A DNA stretch of 64,000 nt from Panacagrimonas sp046594215 (GTDB lineage: Bacteria; Pseudomonadota; Gammaproteobacteria; Nevskiales; Nevskiaceae): assembly GCA_046594215.1 (NCBI GenBank), contig JBKJPX010000050.1:1-64000 (forward strand). The letters run 5' to 3'. Under the pieces are notes generated by a model. It ran no database searches, had not been told where the DNA came from, and was given only the letters and a program-made list of their open reading frames with translations. The stretch's first letter is position 1. Every line of letters starts with the position of its first letter. This document shows, in pieces, positions 55,676 through 64,000 of the stretch. A program made the translations under genes and the position numbers.

Positions 55676-56164
55676 ATGGATGCGAGCAGCGTCGGCTTCG
55701 TGGTGATCCTCATGCTCTACGCCTCGGTCGGCCTGATGGCCACCATCGGCTCGGTCGTGGTCTAGCAAAAGATGTTCGGCCCTCGCGGCGAGCAGGTGTT
55801 CTACGCGGGTTTCTTCGTCGCGATCGCCGCCTTCTATCTCGCGTTCACCGCCTATTTCCGCGTCGATACGGCATGGCCGATGGAGACCTGGGCGGTGTTG
55901 GGCTTCACGGGCCTGGCCGTGATCGGTGCGCGCGTGCCGATGGCCCTGATCATCGGTTATCCGCTGCACGGGATCTGGGACGGTCTCCACGAACTGCAGG
56001 CGCACGGCGCGCTGAGCCTTTTCGAACCGGGTCGATCGACCGAGGTGCCGCTGGCCTATGGCATGTTCTGCGCGACGTTCGACTTCTGCATCGCGGGATA
56101 TTTCTGGACGCGTCGCACCGCTTGGTCCGCCGCCTGGGCCGGCCCGGGCCTCGCAGGGGCGTAG
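55676..56164 (+). pseudogene. Unknown membrane protein broken by in-frame TAG
   Basis: Translation from ATG 55676 (preceded by AGGGAGAACAGGA) gives a single-helix segment, 'GFVVILMLYASVGLMATIGSVVV', then TAG at 55763-55765. The same frame continues at once with 'QKMFGPRGEQVFYAGFFVA' and about 130 residues with roughly four more helices, to 56164. The reading frame is unbroken across the stop, as if TAG replaced a sense codon. ATG at 55772 would start a separate 130-residue protein, but with no good ribosome site. I cannot name a family. Confidence 0.65.
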
Positions 56165-56194
56165 CCCGCACCAAGCACGGGCTACGGTGTTGCC

Positions 56195-57445
56195 CTAGCC
56201 CCGACCTTCCGCAGAAGCCATCGGGTCGTAACCCTCGGCCTTGAACTTGCGGTGCAACTGGCGGCGGCGCACGCCCATGTTGCCGCCGTCGTAGAGCGGG
56301 AAGCACAGCGCGTCCTGCATCAGGCCGGCCAGCGGCGTCAGCTCGGTGTAGCTGTCCACGCCGACAAGCCGCATCGCGTCGTACACGACCTGCACGCACA
56401 GCTCCGACGAGTACACCTTGGTCATGATCGCCAGCTCGTCGCTGCGACGGTCGGTGACGTCGAGCTGGTGGCAGGCTTTCCACGTGAGGTAGCGAGCCGC
56501 CTCGATACGCATCTTGAGGTCGGCGAGCATGTAGCCGGCGTTCTGGTGTTCGATGATCGGCACATTGCCCGAGCGCTTGTCGGTCTTGGTGAACTTGAAC
56601 GCGATGTCGAACGCGGCGCGCATCACGCCGGTGCAGGCTGCGCCGATCAGCGCAGCAGTCCAGGAAAACGAGGCCTGACAGATCTTCATGCCGTCGCCAG
56701 GCTTGCCGAGGATGTTGCCGGCGGGCACGCGCACGTTGTTGAAGTGGATGATCGGCGAGTTCACGGCGCGATGCCCGGAGGTGTCGAGGAAGCCGACGTG
56801 CTCGACGCCCTTGGCGAAGCCGGGCACCACGATCACCGCCAGCGACTCGGCCGGCGGCTTGGCCGGATCCGTGCGGCACACGACCGTCAGGATCTGCGCG
56901 CCCTTGCCATCGAAACCACTGCCATTGGTCGTGTAGTGCTTCTTGCCGTTGATGACCCACTCGTCGCCTTCCAGCCGCGCGAAGGTCTGTACGCCGGCCG
57001 TGGGATCCGGGCAGTCGAAGTTGGACCCGCCGGAGACGTCGGTGAACGCGAACGCAGCCAGCCGCTCGCCCGGCTTTTCGAGGATCTCGCCGATCCACTT
57101 CTTCTTCTGCTCGTGGGTACCGAAGCCCAGGATCGCCTCCATGCCGAGGCCCACGCCCAGCAGGGTCGTCGGCACGTTGATGTCGACTGCGGCGAGTTCC
57201 TCCGCCGCCAGCGCGAAATCGAGCGTGGACACGCCCCCGCCGCCGTATTCCTTGGGGAACAGCGCGTGCACGAAACCGGCCTCGGCCATCTTGGCGTAGA
57301 AGGGCGCCGTGGCGAAGAAGCGGTCCTCGGGCTTGGCGATCGGCGTGATCGTACCGAGAACCTTGCTCAGGACCTCGCGGCCAAAGGTCCGCGCGCCGGC
57401 CTGCAGGGCCTTCTGTTCGGGGCTGAGGGTGAAGTCGATGGCCAT
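56195..57445 (-). CDS. Acyl-CoA dehydrogenase family protein
   Basis: FAD-dependent dehydrogenase of 416 residues from ATG 57445 (MAIDFTLSPEQKAL), preceded by AGGAG six bases away. Family segments: 'AFAFTDVSGGSNFD' FAD/substrate loop, 'VGFLDTSGHRAVNSPIIHFNNVRVP', and C-terminal 'YDGGNMGVRRRQLHRKF'. The exact acyl chain cannot be told. Divergent from the AraC gene at 57589. Confidence 0.92.
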   Translation of the reverse strand: MAIDFTLSPEQKALQAGARTFGREVLSKVLGTITPIAKPEDRFFATAPFYAKMAEAGFVHALFPKEYGGGGVSTLDFALAAEELAAVDINVPTTLLGVGLGMEAILGFGTHEQKKKWIGEILEKPGERLAAFAFTDVSGGSNFDCPDPTAGVQTFARLEGDEWVINGKKHYTTNGSGFDGKGAQILTVVCRTDPAKPPAESLAVIVVPGFAKGVEHVGFLDTSGHRAVNSPIIHFNNVRVPAGNILGKPGDGMKICQASFSWTAALIGAACTGVMRAAFDIAFKFTKTDKRSGNVPIIEHQNAGYMLADLKMRIEAARYLTWKACHQLDVTDRRSDELAIMTKVYSSELCVQVVYDAMRLVGVDSYTELTPLAGLMQDALCFPLYDGGNMGVRRRQLHRKFKAEGYDPMASAEGRG

Positions 57446-57516
57446 GGCGGGCTCCTGTCGTGCGGTGGTATGCAGTGTGCTTAAACTTACGCCAGTCACA
57501 GCCTAACGCCGCATAC

Positions 57517-57532
57517 GGACGCTCACTCGTCC
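57517..57532. promoter_or_regulatory. Short dyad in the acyl-CoA dehydrogenase/AraC gap
   Basis: GGACG (57517-57521) and CGTCC (57528-57532) form an inverted repeat around CTCACT in the 143-base divergent gap. It is a candidate operator for the AraC regulator. AraC proteins more often use direct repeats, so this is weak. Confidence 0.3.
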
Positions 57533-57588
57533 AATCGCGCACGGCAAATCGACTTTTTGCGCAGCACGGCCGCGTTCGCGGAGGCAGC

Positions 57589-58542
57589 ATGAAGACTTGG
57601 GACACGCACCACCTGTCGGCGAACCACCGCTTCGGCTACTGGCGGGATGTGCTGTGCGAGGCCTTTACGGCGCTGGATTCGACGCCGGAAGACCGCACCG
57701 ACTTCGGTAGCACGGTGACCTTGCACGAGCTCGCCGACGTCAACGCCGCCGAGCTGTCGTCGTTCTCCCAGCTCGTGACGCGCGGCCGCGAGCAGATCCG
57801 GCGACGCGCCGACGAGTTCTACTTCGCCAACCTCCAGGTTACGGGCGATTGCGAGGTCGAGCAGGACGGACGGCGCATCTGCGCCAAACCCGGCAGCTTC
57901 TATCTCGTGGACACGACGCGTCCCTACTCGCTGCGCTTCGTCGAGAACTTCCGGACCGTCTCCTTCCGCATTCCGCATCACCAGCTCACGCCACTGATCG
58001 CCGATCCACGAAGGGCGACCGCGCGGCTGGTGCATTCTTGCGACCCGCTCGGCCATCTTGCGACCACGCACATGGCCGGGCTCCTGCAGTGCGCGCCGAC
58101 GGCCACGCCCGCGATTGCCGAGACTCTCGCCAATACGCTGGCCAGCCTGATCTCTGTGTCCGTGCTCGGCGCCGCTCAGGCCACCGAGGGAGCGAAACAG
58201 CAAGCGCGACGCGCGTTCCGGGAGTCGATCGTGCGTCATGTGCGGACGAACAGCGCCGACCTGGCGCTCTGCGTGAATGCGGTCGCAGCGCGTTTTCGCG
58301 TGTCGCCGCGCTACGTGCACGACGTCTTCTGCGAACAGGCCTCGTCGTTCGCGCAAACCGTGCTCGAAACCCGGCTCGAAGCCGCCGTCCGGATGCTGTC
58401 CAATCCCGCGATGCGCGTGACCGATGCGGCGCTGTGCAGCGGCTTCGGAGACCTTTCCTATTTCGGCCGTGTGTTCCGGCGCCGATACGGCTGCTCACCG
58501 CGCGAGTGGCAACGCGGGGCCGCTGGCGCGACGCTCGACTGA
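57589..58542 (+). CDS. AraC-family regulator
   Basis: AraC/XylS regulator of 317 residues. The N-terminal sensor resembles the AraC-binding-like 2 domain ('FYFANLQVTGDCEVEQDGR', 'LVDTTRPYSLRF'). The C-terminal double HTH has 'AARFRVSPRYVHDVFCEQASSFAQTVLETRLEAA' and 'VTDAALCSGFGDLSYFGRVFRRRYGCSPREW'. ATG at 57589 has GGAGG five bases upstream. Probable regulator of the divergent acyl-CoA dehydrogenase. Confidence 0.93.
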   Translation: MKTWDTHHLSANHRFGYWRDVLCEAFTALDSTPEDRTDFGSTVTLHELADVNAAELSSFSQLVTRGREQIRRRADEFYFANLQVTGDCEVEQDGRRICAKPGSFYLVDTTRPYSLRFVENFRTVSFRIPHHQLTPLIADPRRATARLVHSCDPLGHLATTHMAGLLQCAPTATPAIAETLANTLASLISVSVLGAAQATEGAKQQARRAFRESIVRHVRTNSADLALCVNAVAARFRVSPRYVHDVFCEQASSFAQTVLETRLEAAVRMLSNPAMRVTDAALCSGFGDLSYFGRVFRRRYGCSPREWQRGAAGATLD

Positions 58543-58558
58543 AGAAACGCCGCCCGGA

Positions 58559-59509
58559 TCAGTCGACCTTGGTCAGGGTGAAAGCCTCGGGCGGGAAGTG
58601 CACGATCACGGTGCCGGCGCGCGCATCCTCTCGCCGGATCGCGAGCTCGAACGCGTTGGCGATCACGAGCTCGCCTTCGACCCCGTCCGGCGCGTAATCG
58701 CTCGCGCCGATCTTCACGCGATCTCCCAGCTTGGCCTGCGGCAGCGATAGCGCCATACCGGGCAAGGGCGGCTGCGAAGTCTTCGTCGCCCGACACAGCT
58801 CGACCGCCTGCGCACCCTCCATCTCGGTACGCGGGCCGTCGCCAAAGGCCAGGATGCGGGCGACCCAGGCCCGGAGCTTCGGAAAGCCCTCGAGCTCGGA
58901 TGCGATGCCCTTGTTCGCGTAGATGAACCAGATCGGGTTGTAGACCGCGAAGTCGATCTGCGTCGGCGCATCACCGCCGAGGAAAGATTTCGCCCCGAGC
59001 TGTGCCTCGATGCTGCCGAAGATCGCGGGCAGCTCCGCGCGTGCCGTGTCGAGCTTGGGTCCCGGCAGCGTGCCGCCCTGCGCGAACATCGCCCCACGAT
59101 CCTTCAGGAAGCCGTCGATGCCCAGGCTCGGCGGCAGGCCTTCGCCGAAGGCAGCCAAGCCCTGCGGCTGGAAGAACACCGCCACGACCGCGAAAAACAG
59201 CGTCTGGTCGACCCAGCGCTCGATCATCAGGGTCGCGGCCTCAGAACCTGGCGGAATCAGCGGACGTTCGGGCTTCAGGCGGTCGATGACCCGGCTGATG
59301 AGCTTGGTGTCGCAATAAACGTCGTGGCCGACCTGCAGGATTGGCGCTTTGCGATAGCCGCCCGAGAGCGCGATCTGGTCCGGCTTGGGCATTACCGGCG
59401 GCGCCACCACCGAAGTCCACGCGAGCTGCTTGTACCCGAATATCTTGCGCACCTTCTCCGAGAACGGAGAAAGGGGGTAGTGATGAAGGATGGGCGTGTT
59501 CGCGCTCAT
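58559..59509 (-). CDS. Glutathione S-transferase family protein with extended C-terminus
   Basis: 316 residues: N-terminal thioredoxin-like GST domain ('ILHHYPLSPFSEKVRKIFGYKQL', 'YRKAPILQVGHDVYCDT'), helical C-terminal domain ('GGDAPTQIDFAVYNPIWF'), and an extra beta-type region after about residue 230 ('LGDRVKIGASDYAPDGVEGE'). The 'SPFSEKV' N-terminus suits the GST_N_3 type. Substrate unknown. Unrelated in detail to the GST at 26611. Confidence 0.85.
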   Translation of the reverse strand: MSANTPILHHYPLSPFSEKVRKIFGYKQLAWTSVVAPPVMPKPDQIALSGGYRKAPILQVGHDVYCDTKLISRVIDRLKPERPLIPPGSEAATLMIERWVDQTLFFAVVAVFFQPQGLAAFGEGLPPSLGIDGFLKDRGAMFAQGGTLPGPKLDTARAELPAIFGSIEAQLGAKSFLGGDAPTQIDFAVYNPIWFIYANKGIASELEGFPKLRAWVARILAFGDGPRTEMEGAQAVELCRATKTSQPPLPGMALSLPQAKLGDRVKIGASDYAPDGVEGELVIANAFELAIRREDARAGTVIVHFPPEAFTLTKVD

Positions 59510-59574
59510 GCTCTACTCCGGTGTCTGGCGTGGACCCGAAGCATAGCCGCCTGCCCTCGTGACATGACTCCGGT

Positions 59575-60921
59575 CTACCCAGCGAGCGCGGCCTTCTCCG
59601 GCGGCTCTTCGGCGCGGTGCACGCGGTGCGCAGGGAAATGGCAGATGAACGTGCTGCCCTTCCCCAGCTGGCTCTGGATCTCCAGGCGGCCCTCGTGACG
59701 CTGCAGCGCGTGCTTGACGATCGACAGGCCCAGGCCCGTCCCGCCGCTGGCGCGCGAACGACCGACGTCGACACGGTAGAAGCGCTCCGTGAGCCGCGGG
59801 ATGTCGTCGTCGGAGATGCCGATGCCGCTATCGGTCACGCTGAAGTGCGCACCTTCCGCGTCACCCGACCAGCGCACCTCGATACGGCCCTGCGGCGGCG
59901 TGTAGCGCACCGCGTTGATGACGAGATTCGAAAAGATGCTCTGCGCTTCCGTCTCGCGCCCGAACAGGAACAGTTCGTCGTCGACGCTTGCCTCGATCGT
60001 GTGCGCGCCCATCGACATCGCACGCGCCTCCTCGACCACGCGACCCAGCACCGCCGGCACGTCGAGCACCTCCTGCTTGGCGTCGACGTCCGACTCGAGC
60101 TTGGCGACCTTGAGCATGTCGCTGATCAGCAACTCCATGCGCGTGGACTGGGTGCGCATCTCGTTGAGCGGCATGCGCCAGGGCGCGAGCGGCCCGGGTC
60201 CGCGCGACTCGGGCTCGATCATGTCGAGGTAGCCGCGCAACACCGTCAGCGGCGTGCGCAGCTCGTGCGAGGCATTGGCGACGAAGTCGCGCCGCGCGGT
60301 TTCGAGCCGGCGCAGTTCGGAGACGTCGCGCACGATCATCAGGCGCTGGTTGTTGCCGTAGGGAATGATCTTCAGCGCAATGCGCACACCGCGGTTGATC
60401 GGCGAAGCGACTTCCACCTCGCCGAGGTACTCGTTGTCGGTGAAGTACTCGGCGAACTCGGGATTGCGAAGCAGGTTGGGAATGCGAATGCCCACGTCCT
60501 GCTGGCCACGCAGGCCGAGCATCGCCTGCGCTGACTTGTTGAACCATGCGATCTCGCCGCGCTCGCCCAGCACCACGGCGCCGTCGGGCAGCGCGGCGGT
60601 GGAAGCCTGGAACTCTGAAACGATGGCCGCGAGCTTCTTCTTGCGCTTGCGGTTGCGTTTCTGGAGCTCCAGGAGTTTCTCGAACACGTCGCCCCAGATG
60701 CCGCCGGGTTCGTGCAGCTCGACGTACTTCGGCGCCTCGAGCCACTGCCGCAGCGCGCGCAGATGGCGAAGCTGGATGCCAAGGTAGAGCGTGACCGCGA
60801 CCGCGTAGCCGAGCAGCGCGTGCTCGAAGATCCAGCCGACGAACGCGCCGGCCAGGCAGATGCCGATGATCTTGGAGACTTCGCGCCGCAGAGCGAGCTG
60901 CACCGCCTTGAAGACCGGCAC
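59575..60921 (-). CDS. phoR: Phosphate-regulon sensor kinase PhoR
   Basis: Histidine kinase of the phosphate system with two N-terminal membrane segments, a PAS domain and HisKA/HATPase. Counted from GTG 60921 (V-P-V-F-K-A), the phospho-His is H219 in 'ASHELRTPL'. ATP-site motifs are 'NLVINAVRYTPP', 'VTDSGIGIS' and 'GGTGLGLSIVKHAL'. The start is uncertain: AAGGAG precedes GTG 60921 by three bases, while a CTG at 60975 would overlap the phoB stop. Length about 448 residues. Confidence 0.92.
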   Translation of the reverse strand: MPVFKAVQLALRREVSKIIGICLAGAFVGWIFEHALLGYAVAVTLYLGIQLRHLRALRQWLEAPKYVELHEPGGIWGDVFEKLLELQKRNRKRKKKLAAIVSEFQASTAALPDGAVVLGERGEIAWFNKSAQAMLGLRGQQDVGIRIPNLLRNPEFAEYFTDNEYLGEVEVASPINRGVRIALKIIPYGNNQRLMIVRDVSELRRLETARRDFVANASHELRTPLTVLRGYLDMIEPESRGPGPLAPWRMPLNEMRTQSTRMELLISDMLKVAKLESDVDAKQEVLDVPAVLGRVVEEARAMSMGAHTIEASVDDELFLFGRETEAQSIFSNLVINAVRYTPPQGRIEVRWSGDAEGAHFSVTDSGIGISDDDIPRLTERFYRVDVGRSRASGGTGLGLSIVKHALQRHEGRLEIQSQLGKGSTFICHFPAHRVHRAEEPPEKAALAG

Positions 60922-60971
60922 CCGCTCCTTTTCTTCCGGCGTCGCCGCCGGTGGCGCTGCCGGCCCGTCGC

Positions 60972-61670
60972 TCAGAACTTCTCCGAGAAGCGATAACCCG
61001 TTCCGCGCACGGTCTGGATCATGTTGTCGAAGCCGAAAGGCTGCAGCGCCTTGCGCAGCCGGCGGATATGTACGTCGACCGTGCGTTCTTCGACGTAGAT
61101 GTTCTGGCCCCACACGCGGTCGAGGACCTGTTCGCGCGTATACACACGCTCGGGGTGGCTGATGAAGAAATGGAGCAGGCGGTATTCGGTGGGCCCCAGA
61201 CGGATCGGCTGCCCCTTGGCGCTGACGCGCTGGCTGGCGTGATCCACCTCCAGGCCCGCCACCGCGAGCTTCTCGTCTTCGCCCCCCGGGGTCGCGCGGC
61301 GCAGCACGGCGTGGATGCGCGCGATCAGTTCGGGAAAGGAGAACGGCTTGGATACGTAGTCATCACAACCGCTGTTCAGGCCGCGCACCTTGTCTTCTTC
61401 CTCGGCGCGCGCCGTCAACATGATGATCGGGATGTCCTTGGACGTCGCGCTGCCCTTGAGCTCGCGCGCCAGTTCGATTCCCGAGACCCCGGGCATCATC
61501 CAGTCCATGAGGATCAGGTCCGGACGTTCGTCCGCGACGCACATACGCGCATCTGCGGCGTTGGCCGCGGTGGAGACCCGGAAGCTGGCTCGCTCGAGCG
61601 CGAACTTCACCATTTCCCGGATCGACCCTTCATCCTCGACTACGAGGACCAACTTGTCTTGCATGCCCAT
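60972..61670 (-). CDS. phoB: Phosphate response regulator PhoB
   Basis: OmpR-type response regulator of 232 residues. The phospho-acceptor is D56 in 'LILMDWMMPG', with D13 and T/K of the receiver kept ('IIMLTAR', 'DDYVSKPFSFPEL'). The C-terminal winged helix carries 'REQVLDRVWGQNIYVEERTVDVHIRRLR'. It and phoR overlap or nearly touch. No clear Pho box was found upstream. Confidence 0.95.
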   Translation of the reverse strand: MGMQDKLVLVVEDEGSIREMVKFALERASFRVSTAANAADARMCVADERPDLILMDWMMPGVSGIELARELKGSATSKDIPIIMLTARAEEEDKVRGLNSGCDDYVSKPFSFPELIARIHAVLRRATPGGEDEKLAVAGLEVDHASQRVSAKGQPIRLGPTEYRLLHFFISHPERVYTREQVLDRVWGQNIYVEERTVDVHIRRLRKALQPFGFDNMIQTVRGTGYRFSEKF

Positions 61671-61796
61671 GACAGAACTTTAGGTCTGGAACATTTCGAC
61701 CATGTTACAGCGCGCACCAAAGATGGCCCGAATCAAGTGGCGTGGCGTGTCACGCGACGGCAATGCGGCGGCAATGCGAAGACAGCGGTCCGCAGC

Positions 61797-63020
61797 TCAG
61801 GTCGGCGGCTCGACCACGGCCTGCCCGGGCGCGATCTGCGGTGCCCATCGACGCAGCAGGGTCATGCCGAAAAAGCTCGAAAGCAGGCCACAGACCGCGA
61901 TGATCGTCATCATCGGCAGGTCCGAATGGCCCGACCAGAGACTGACCCCCAGGCCGGACAGCGTGCCGACCGCGAACGCAAGCGCGCCCAGCATTGCCGA
62001 CGCCGCGCCCGCGACGCTGCCCTGTTCCGCCATCGCCATGGCACCCGTGTTGGGGCTGATCATGCCCATGCAGCCCACGTAAGCGAACAGACCCGCCATG
62101 ACCATGCCCAGCGGCGCACCGCCATGGATGCCCATCGCGAGCAGCGCAATGCCGGCCGCGCCGGGCATCCAGAAAGTCGAGCGCAAAACCTCGTTGGGTC
62201 GTCGGCTGCGGAGCAGCCAGCCGTTGAGCTGCGAAGCGGCGATCAGGCCGAACGCGTTCAGCCCAAACGCCATCGCGTAATCCTGCTCGCTCAGGCCATG
62301 TAGCCCCATCAACACGAACGGCGACCCGGCGATGTACGCGAACATGCCGCCCATGCCGAAGGCTCCGGCCATCACGGGAAGCACGAACCGGGAATCCGTG
62401 AGGAGGCCTCGGTAGGTACTGAGGGTGCTGCCGATGCGTAGCGGTCGAATCGCGTCCTGCCGCAGCGATTCCGACATGCCGAACCAGACGGCGACGACGC
62501 AGCCAAAGGCGAATACCGCTTGGAACGCGAAGATCCCGCGCCAGCTCGCAACGACCAGCATCCAGCCGCCCAGCATGGGCGCCAGGATCGGCGCGGCGCC
62601 CATGACCAGCATCAGCGTCGACAGTGCGCGGGCGGATGCCTGCGGATCCAGGCGATCGCGGATGACGGCGCGCGAGACGACCATGCCGACGCCACCACCA
62701 AGCGCCTGCACCAGCCGCCACACGGTGAGCTGGTCGATGCTGCCTGCGAAGGCGCAGCCTATGGTCCCGACGATGTAGATGCCCAGCCCGGCTAGCAGGG
62801 GCGCGCGACGGCCGAAGCGATCGCTCAGTGGTCCGTAGGCCAGCTGTCCGAGTGCAAGGCCCACCAGGAACATCGGCAAGGTGCGTTCGACTGCGCCGCG
62901 CGGCGTGCCGAGGTCGTCGGCGATGGCGAGAAATGCGGGCAGGTACATGTCGATCGACAGCGGACCGATCGCGGTCATCGCGCCGAGCAGCACCAGCCAT
63001 CCGGGAAAGTGCCGCCTCAT
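61797..63020 (-). CDS. Bcr/CflA-type MFS drug efflux transporter
   Basis: Twelve-helix MFS protein of 407 residues with Bcr-type features 'GPLSIDMYLPAFLAIADDLG', 'LAYGPLSDRFGRRAPLLAGL' and 'VWRLVQALGGGVGMVVSRAVIRD'. ATG at 63020 overlaps the pepN stop by four bases (ATGA); upstream extensions of the frame are shadows. Substrate unknown. Confidence 0.9.
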   Translation of the reverse strand: MRRHFPGWLVLLGAMTAIGPLSIDMYLPAFLAIADDLGTPRGAVERTLPMFLVGLALGQLAYGPLSDRFGRRAPLLAGLGIYIVGTIGCAFAGSIDQLTVWRLVQALGGGVGMVVSRAVIRDRLDPQASARALSTLMLVMGAAPILAPMLGGWMLVVASWRGIFAFQAVFAFGCVVAVWFGMSESLRQDAIRPLRIGSTLSTYRGLLTDSRFVLPVMAGAFGMGGMFAYIAGSPFVLMGLHGLSEQDYAMAFGLNAFGLIAASQLNGWLLRSRRPNEVLRSTFWMPGAAGIALLAMGIHGGAPLGMVMAGLFAYVGCMGMISPNTGAMAMAEQGSVAGAASAMLGALAFAVGTLSGLGVSLWSGHSDLPMMTIIAVCGLLSSFFGMTLLRRWAPQIAPGQAVVEPPT

Positions 63021-64000
63021 GTCGAGGGGCGCGACTCCAGGGCCTTGCCCACCTTCTCCGCCATGTCGCGCGACGGACCTGCCTGCGCGAGCTGCTCGAG
63101 CGCGGCACGCATCAAATCGCCGAGCGGCGCGACCATCCGGCGCCAGTTCAACAGGCCCTCGACCAGCCTGGCCGCCAATTGCGGATTGCCGGCGTCGATC
63201 TTCGCAAGCTGCGTGGCGAGCAATCGATACCCGCTGCCGTCGGCGGCGTGGAACGCCCGCAGGTTTTCGCGCATGAAGGTGCCCAGCACCGCGCGCGTTC
63301 GATTCGGGTTGGGCTTGAAGTCGGGGTGGGACAGCAGCGCGTTTGCGCGCTCGACGCCGCCTGCGCGCGCGGAGCCCGCCTCCATCGCGAACCACTTGTC
63401 GAGCACGAGTGGCTCGTCGCGGAAACGAAGGTGGAACGCGTCCATCGCCTCCTCGCGTTCCGACGAATCGGAATCGCGCAGCGCGGCCAGGCCGCCGACG
63501 GCAAGCGTCATGTTCGGAGAGGCGGCGCGTTCCAGCGCGAGCTTTCGAATGCGCGCGGAATTCAGGGTCCCGAGGTACCAGAGCGCGAGATTCGACAGGC
63601 TGCGACGCGCGCGGTTATCGGACGACATCTCGATCGGGACCCAGGCCGCCCACACCGACAGCGGTCCCGTGAGCGCCGTCGCGATGGCGTACCGCAGGCT
63701 GTCGCGCGCGCGGGTCACGCGCTGCGGGTCCAGCGGTTCGATCTGCGCCGCGAGCTCGCTCTCGGCCGGCAAACGCAGCAGTTCGGCCAGCAGCGCCTTG
63801 TCGCCGGGCGGATCCGCCGCGAGCCGCTGCAAGGTGCTCAGCAGCACCTTCGCGCAAGGGCCATGGGTTTCGCGTGGTTCCATCGATTCGAGCAGCGCGT
63901 CCATCATGAGCCGCTGCGCCGCTTCCCATCGCAGGAATCCGTCTTCTTCCTCGAGCACCAGGGTCGAAAGCGCTTCGGGCGCGTAGGCGTAGTGCAGCTT
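63017..64000 (-). CDS. pepN: Aminopeptidase N, C-terminal part (cut by window)
   Basis: The reading frame is open to base 64000, so the gene starts beyond the window. Visible are 327 residues of the helical C-terminal domain of M1 aminopeptidase N (PepN type): 'YAPEALSTLV', 'FLRWEAAQRLMM', 'LYIA'-like, 'HLRFRDEPLVLDKWFAMEA' and 'FNPNR'-like 'FKPNPNRTRAVLGTFMREN'. The catalytic HEXXH lies outside. GTG at 63958 is internal, not the start. Confidence 0.93.
   Translation of the reverse strand, partial: KLHYAYAPEALSTLVLEEEDGFLRWEAAQRLMMDALLESMEPRETHGPCAKVLLSTLQRLAADPPGDKALLAELLRLPAESELAAQIEPLDPQRVTRARDSLRYAIATALTGPLSVWAAWVPIEMSSDNRARRSLSNLALWYLGTLNSARIRKLALERAASPNMTLAVGGLAALRDSDSSEREEAMDAFHLRFRDEPLVLDKWFAMEAGSARAGGVERANALLSHPDFKPNPNRTRAVLGTFMRENLRAFHAADGSGYRLLATQLAKIDAGNPQLAARLVEGLLNWRRMVAPLGDLMRAALEQLAQAGPSRDMAEKVGKALESRPST

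Noticed and set aside
61671..61796. Possible Pho box upstream of phoB
   Set aside because: GCTGTAAC occurs once on the minus strand, but no second half-site follows at 11 bases. The AACAT/ATGTT dyad there does not match the Pho pattern.

Overview
The window is about 64 kb of GC-rich chromosome, densely coding on both strands. It carries no tRNA, rRNA, CRISPR array, intact insertion sequence or prophage that I can see. Gene content and order point to a gammaproteobacterium of the Xanthomonadales/Lysobacterales type: leuC-leuD-leuB-asd-fimV-truA-trpF-trpB-trpA-accD-folC-dedD, prmB-aroC-MFS, phoB-phoR and a full MSHA pilus locus. The genus cannot be fixed from the sequence alone. No gene-free stretch exceeds 300 bases; the longest is 19061-19279.

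Layout. (1) 1-4304: sufB (5'-truncated by the window edge), sufC, sufD and sufS, coupled genes for Fe-S cluster assembly. (2) 4377-7511: a membrane sensor whose GGDEF and EAL domains are both degenerate. (3) 7725-25518, minus strand: one long biosynthetic block reading leuC, two thioesterases, leuD, an SMP-30-like propeller, leuB, asd, fimV, truA, trpF, trpB, a RibD-C reductase, trpA, accD, folC, dedD and recJ. A divergent LysR gene (25658-26524) faces it across two tandem T-N11-A dyads. (4) 26611-30546, minus: a tight five-gene operon with a 74-residue protein, a helical protein of unknown function, a crotonase, a pseudo-hydrolase/class III cyclase fusion and a GST. (5) 30659-49536: the MSHA-type pilus locus, split into a minus-strand mshO-mshP-mshQ arm and a plus-strand arm running from a CHASE4-PAS-PAS-GGDEF-EAL enzyme through mshI, pilN-like, mshJ, mshK, mshL, mshM, mshN, mshE, mshG, an unknown membrane protein, mshA, mshC and mshD. 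(6) 49540-54024, minus: MFS transporter, aroC, a CDF metal exporter and prmB. (7) 54128-56164, plus: SCO1, psd and a membrane-protein gene broken by an in-frame amber codon. (8) 56195-59509: acyl-CoA dehydrogenase, divergent AraC regulator and a second GST. (9) 59575-64000, minus: phoR, phoB, a Bcr/CflA-type exporter and the C-terminal part of pepN.

How it works together. The most coherent system is the pilus locus. An apparently active c-di-GMP synthase/phosphodiesterase is translationally coupled to the first assembly gene, and the assembly ATPase MshE carries an N-terminal MshEN-type c-di-GMP-binding motif, so signal metabolism and pilus extension are encoded on one transcript.

The most unusual gene set is the pseudo-hydrolase/cyclase operon. 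Other points for a second look are two families of short palindromic intergenic elements, the base-usage break inside sufB, the LysR operator and the amber-interrupted gene.
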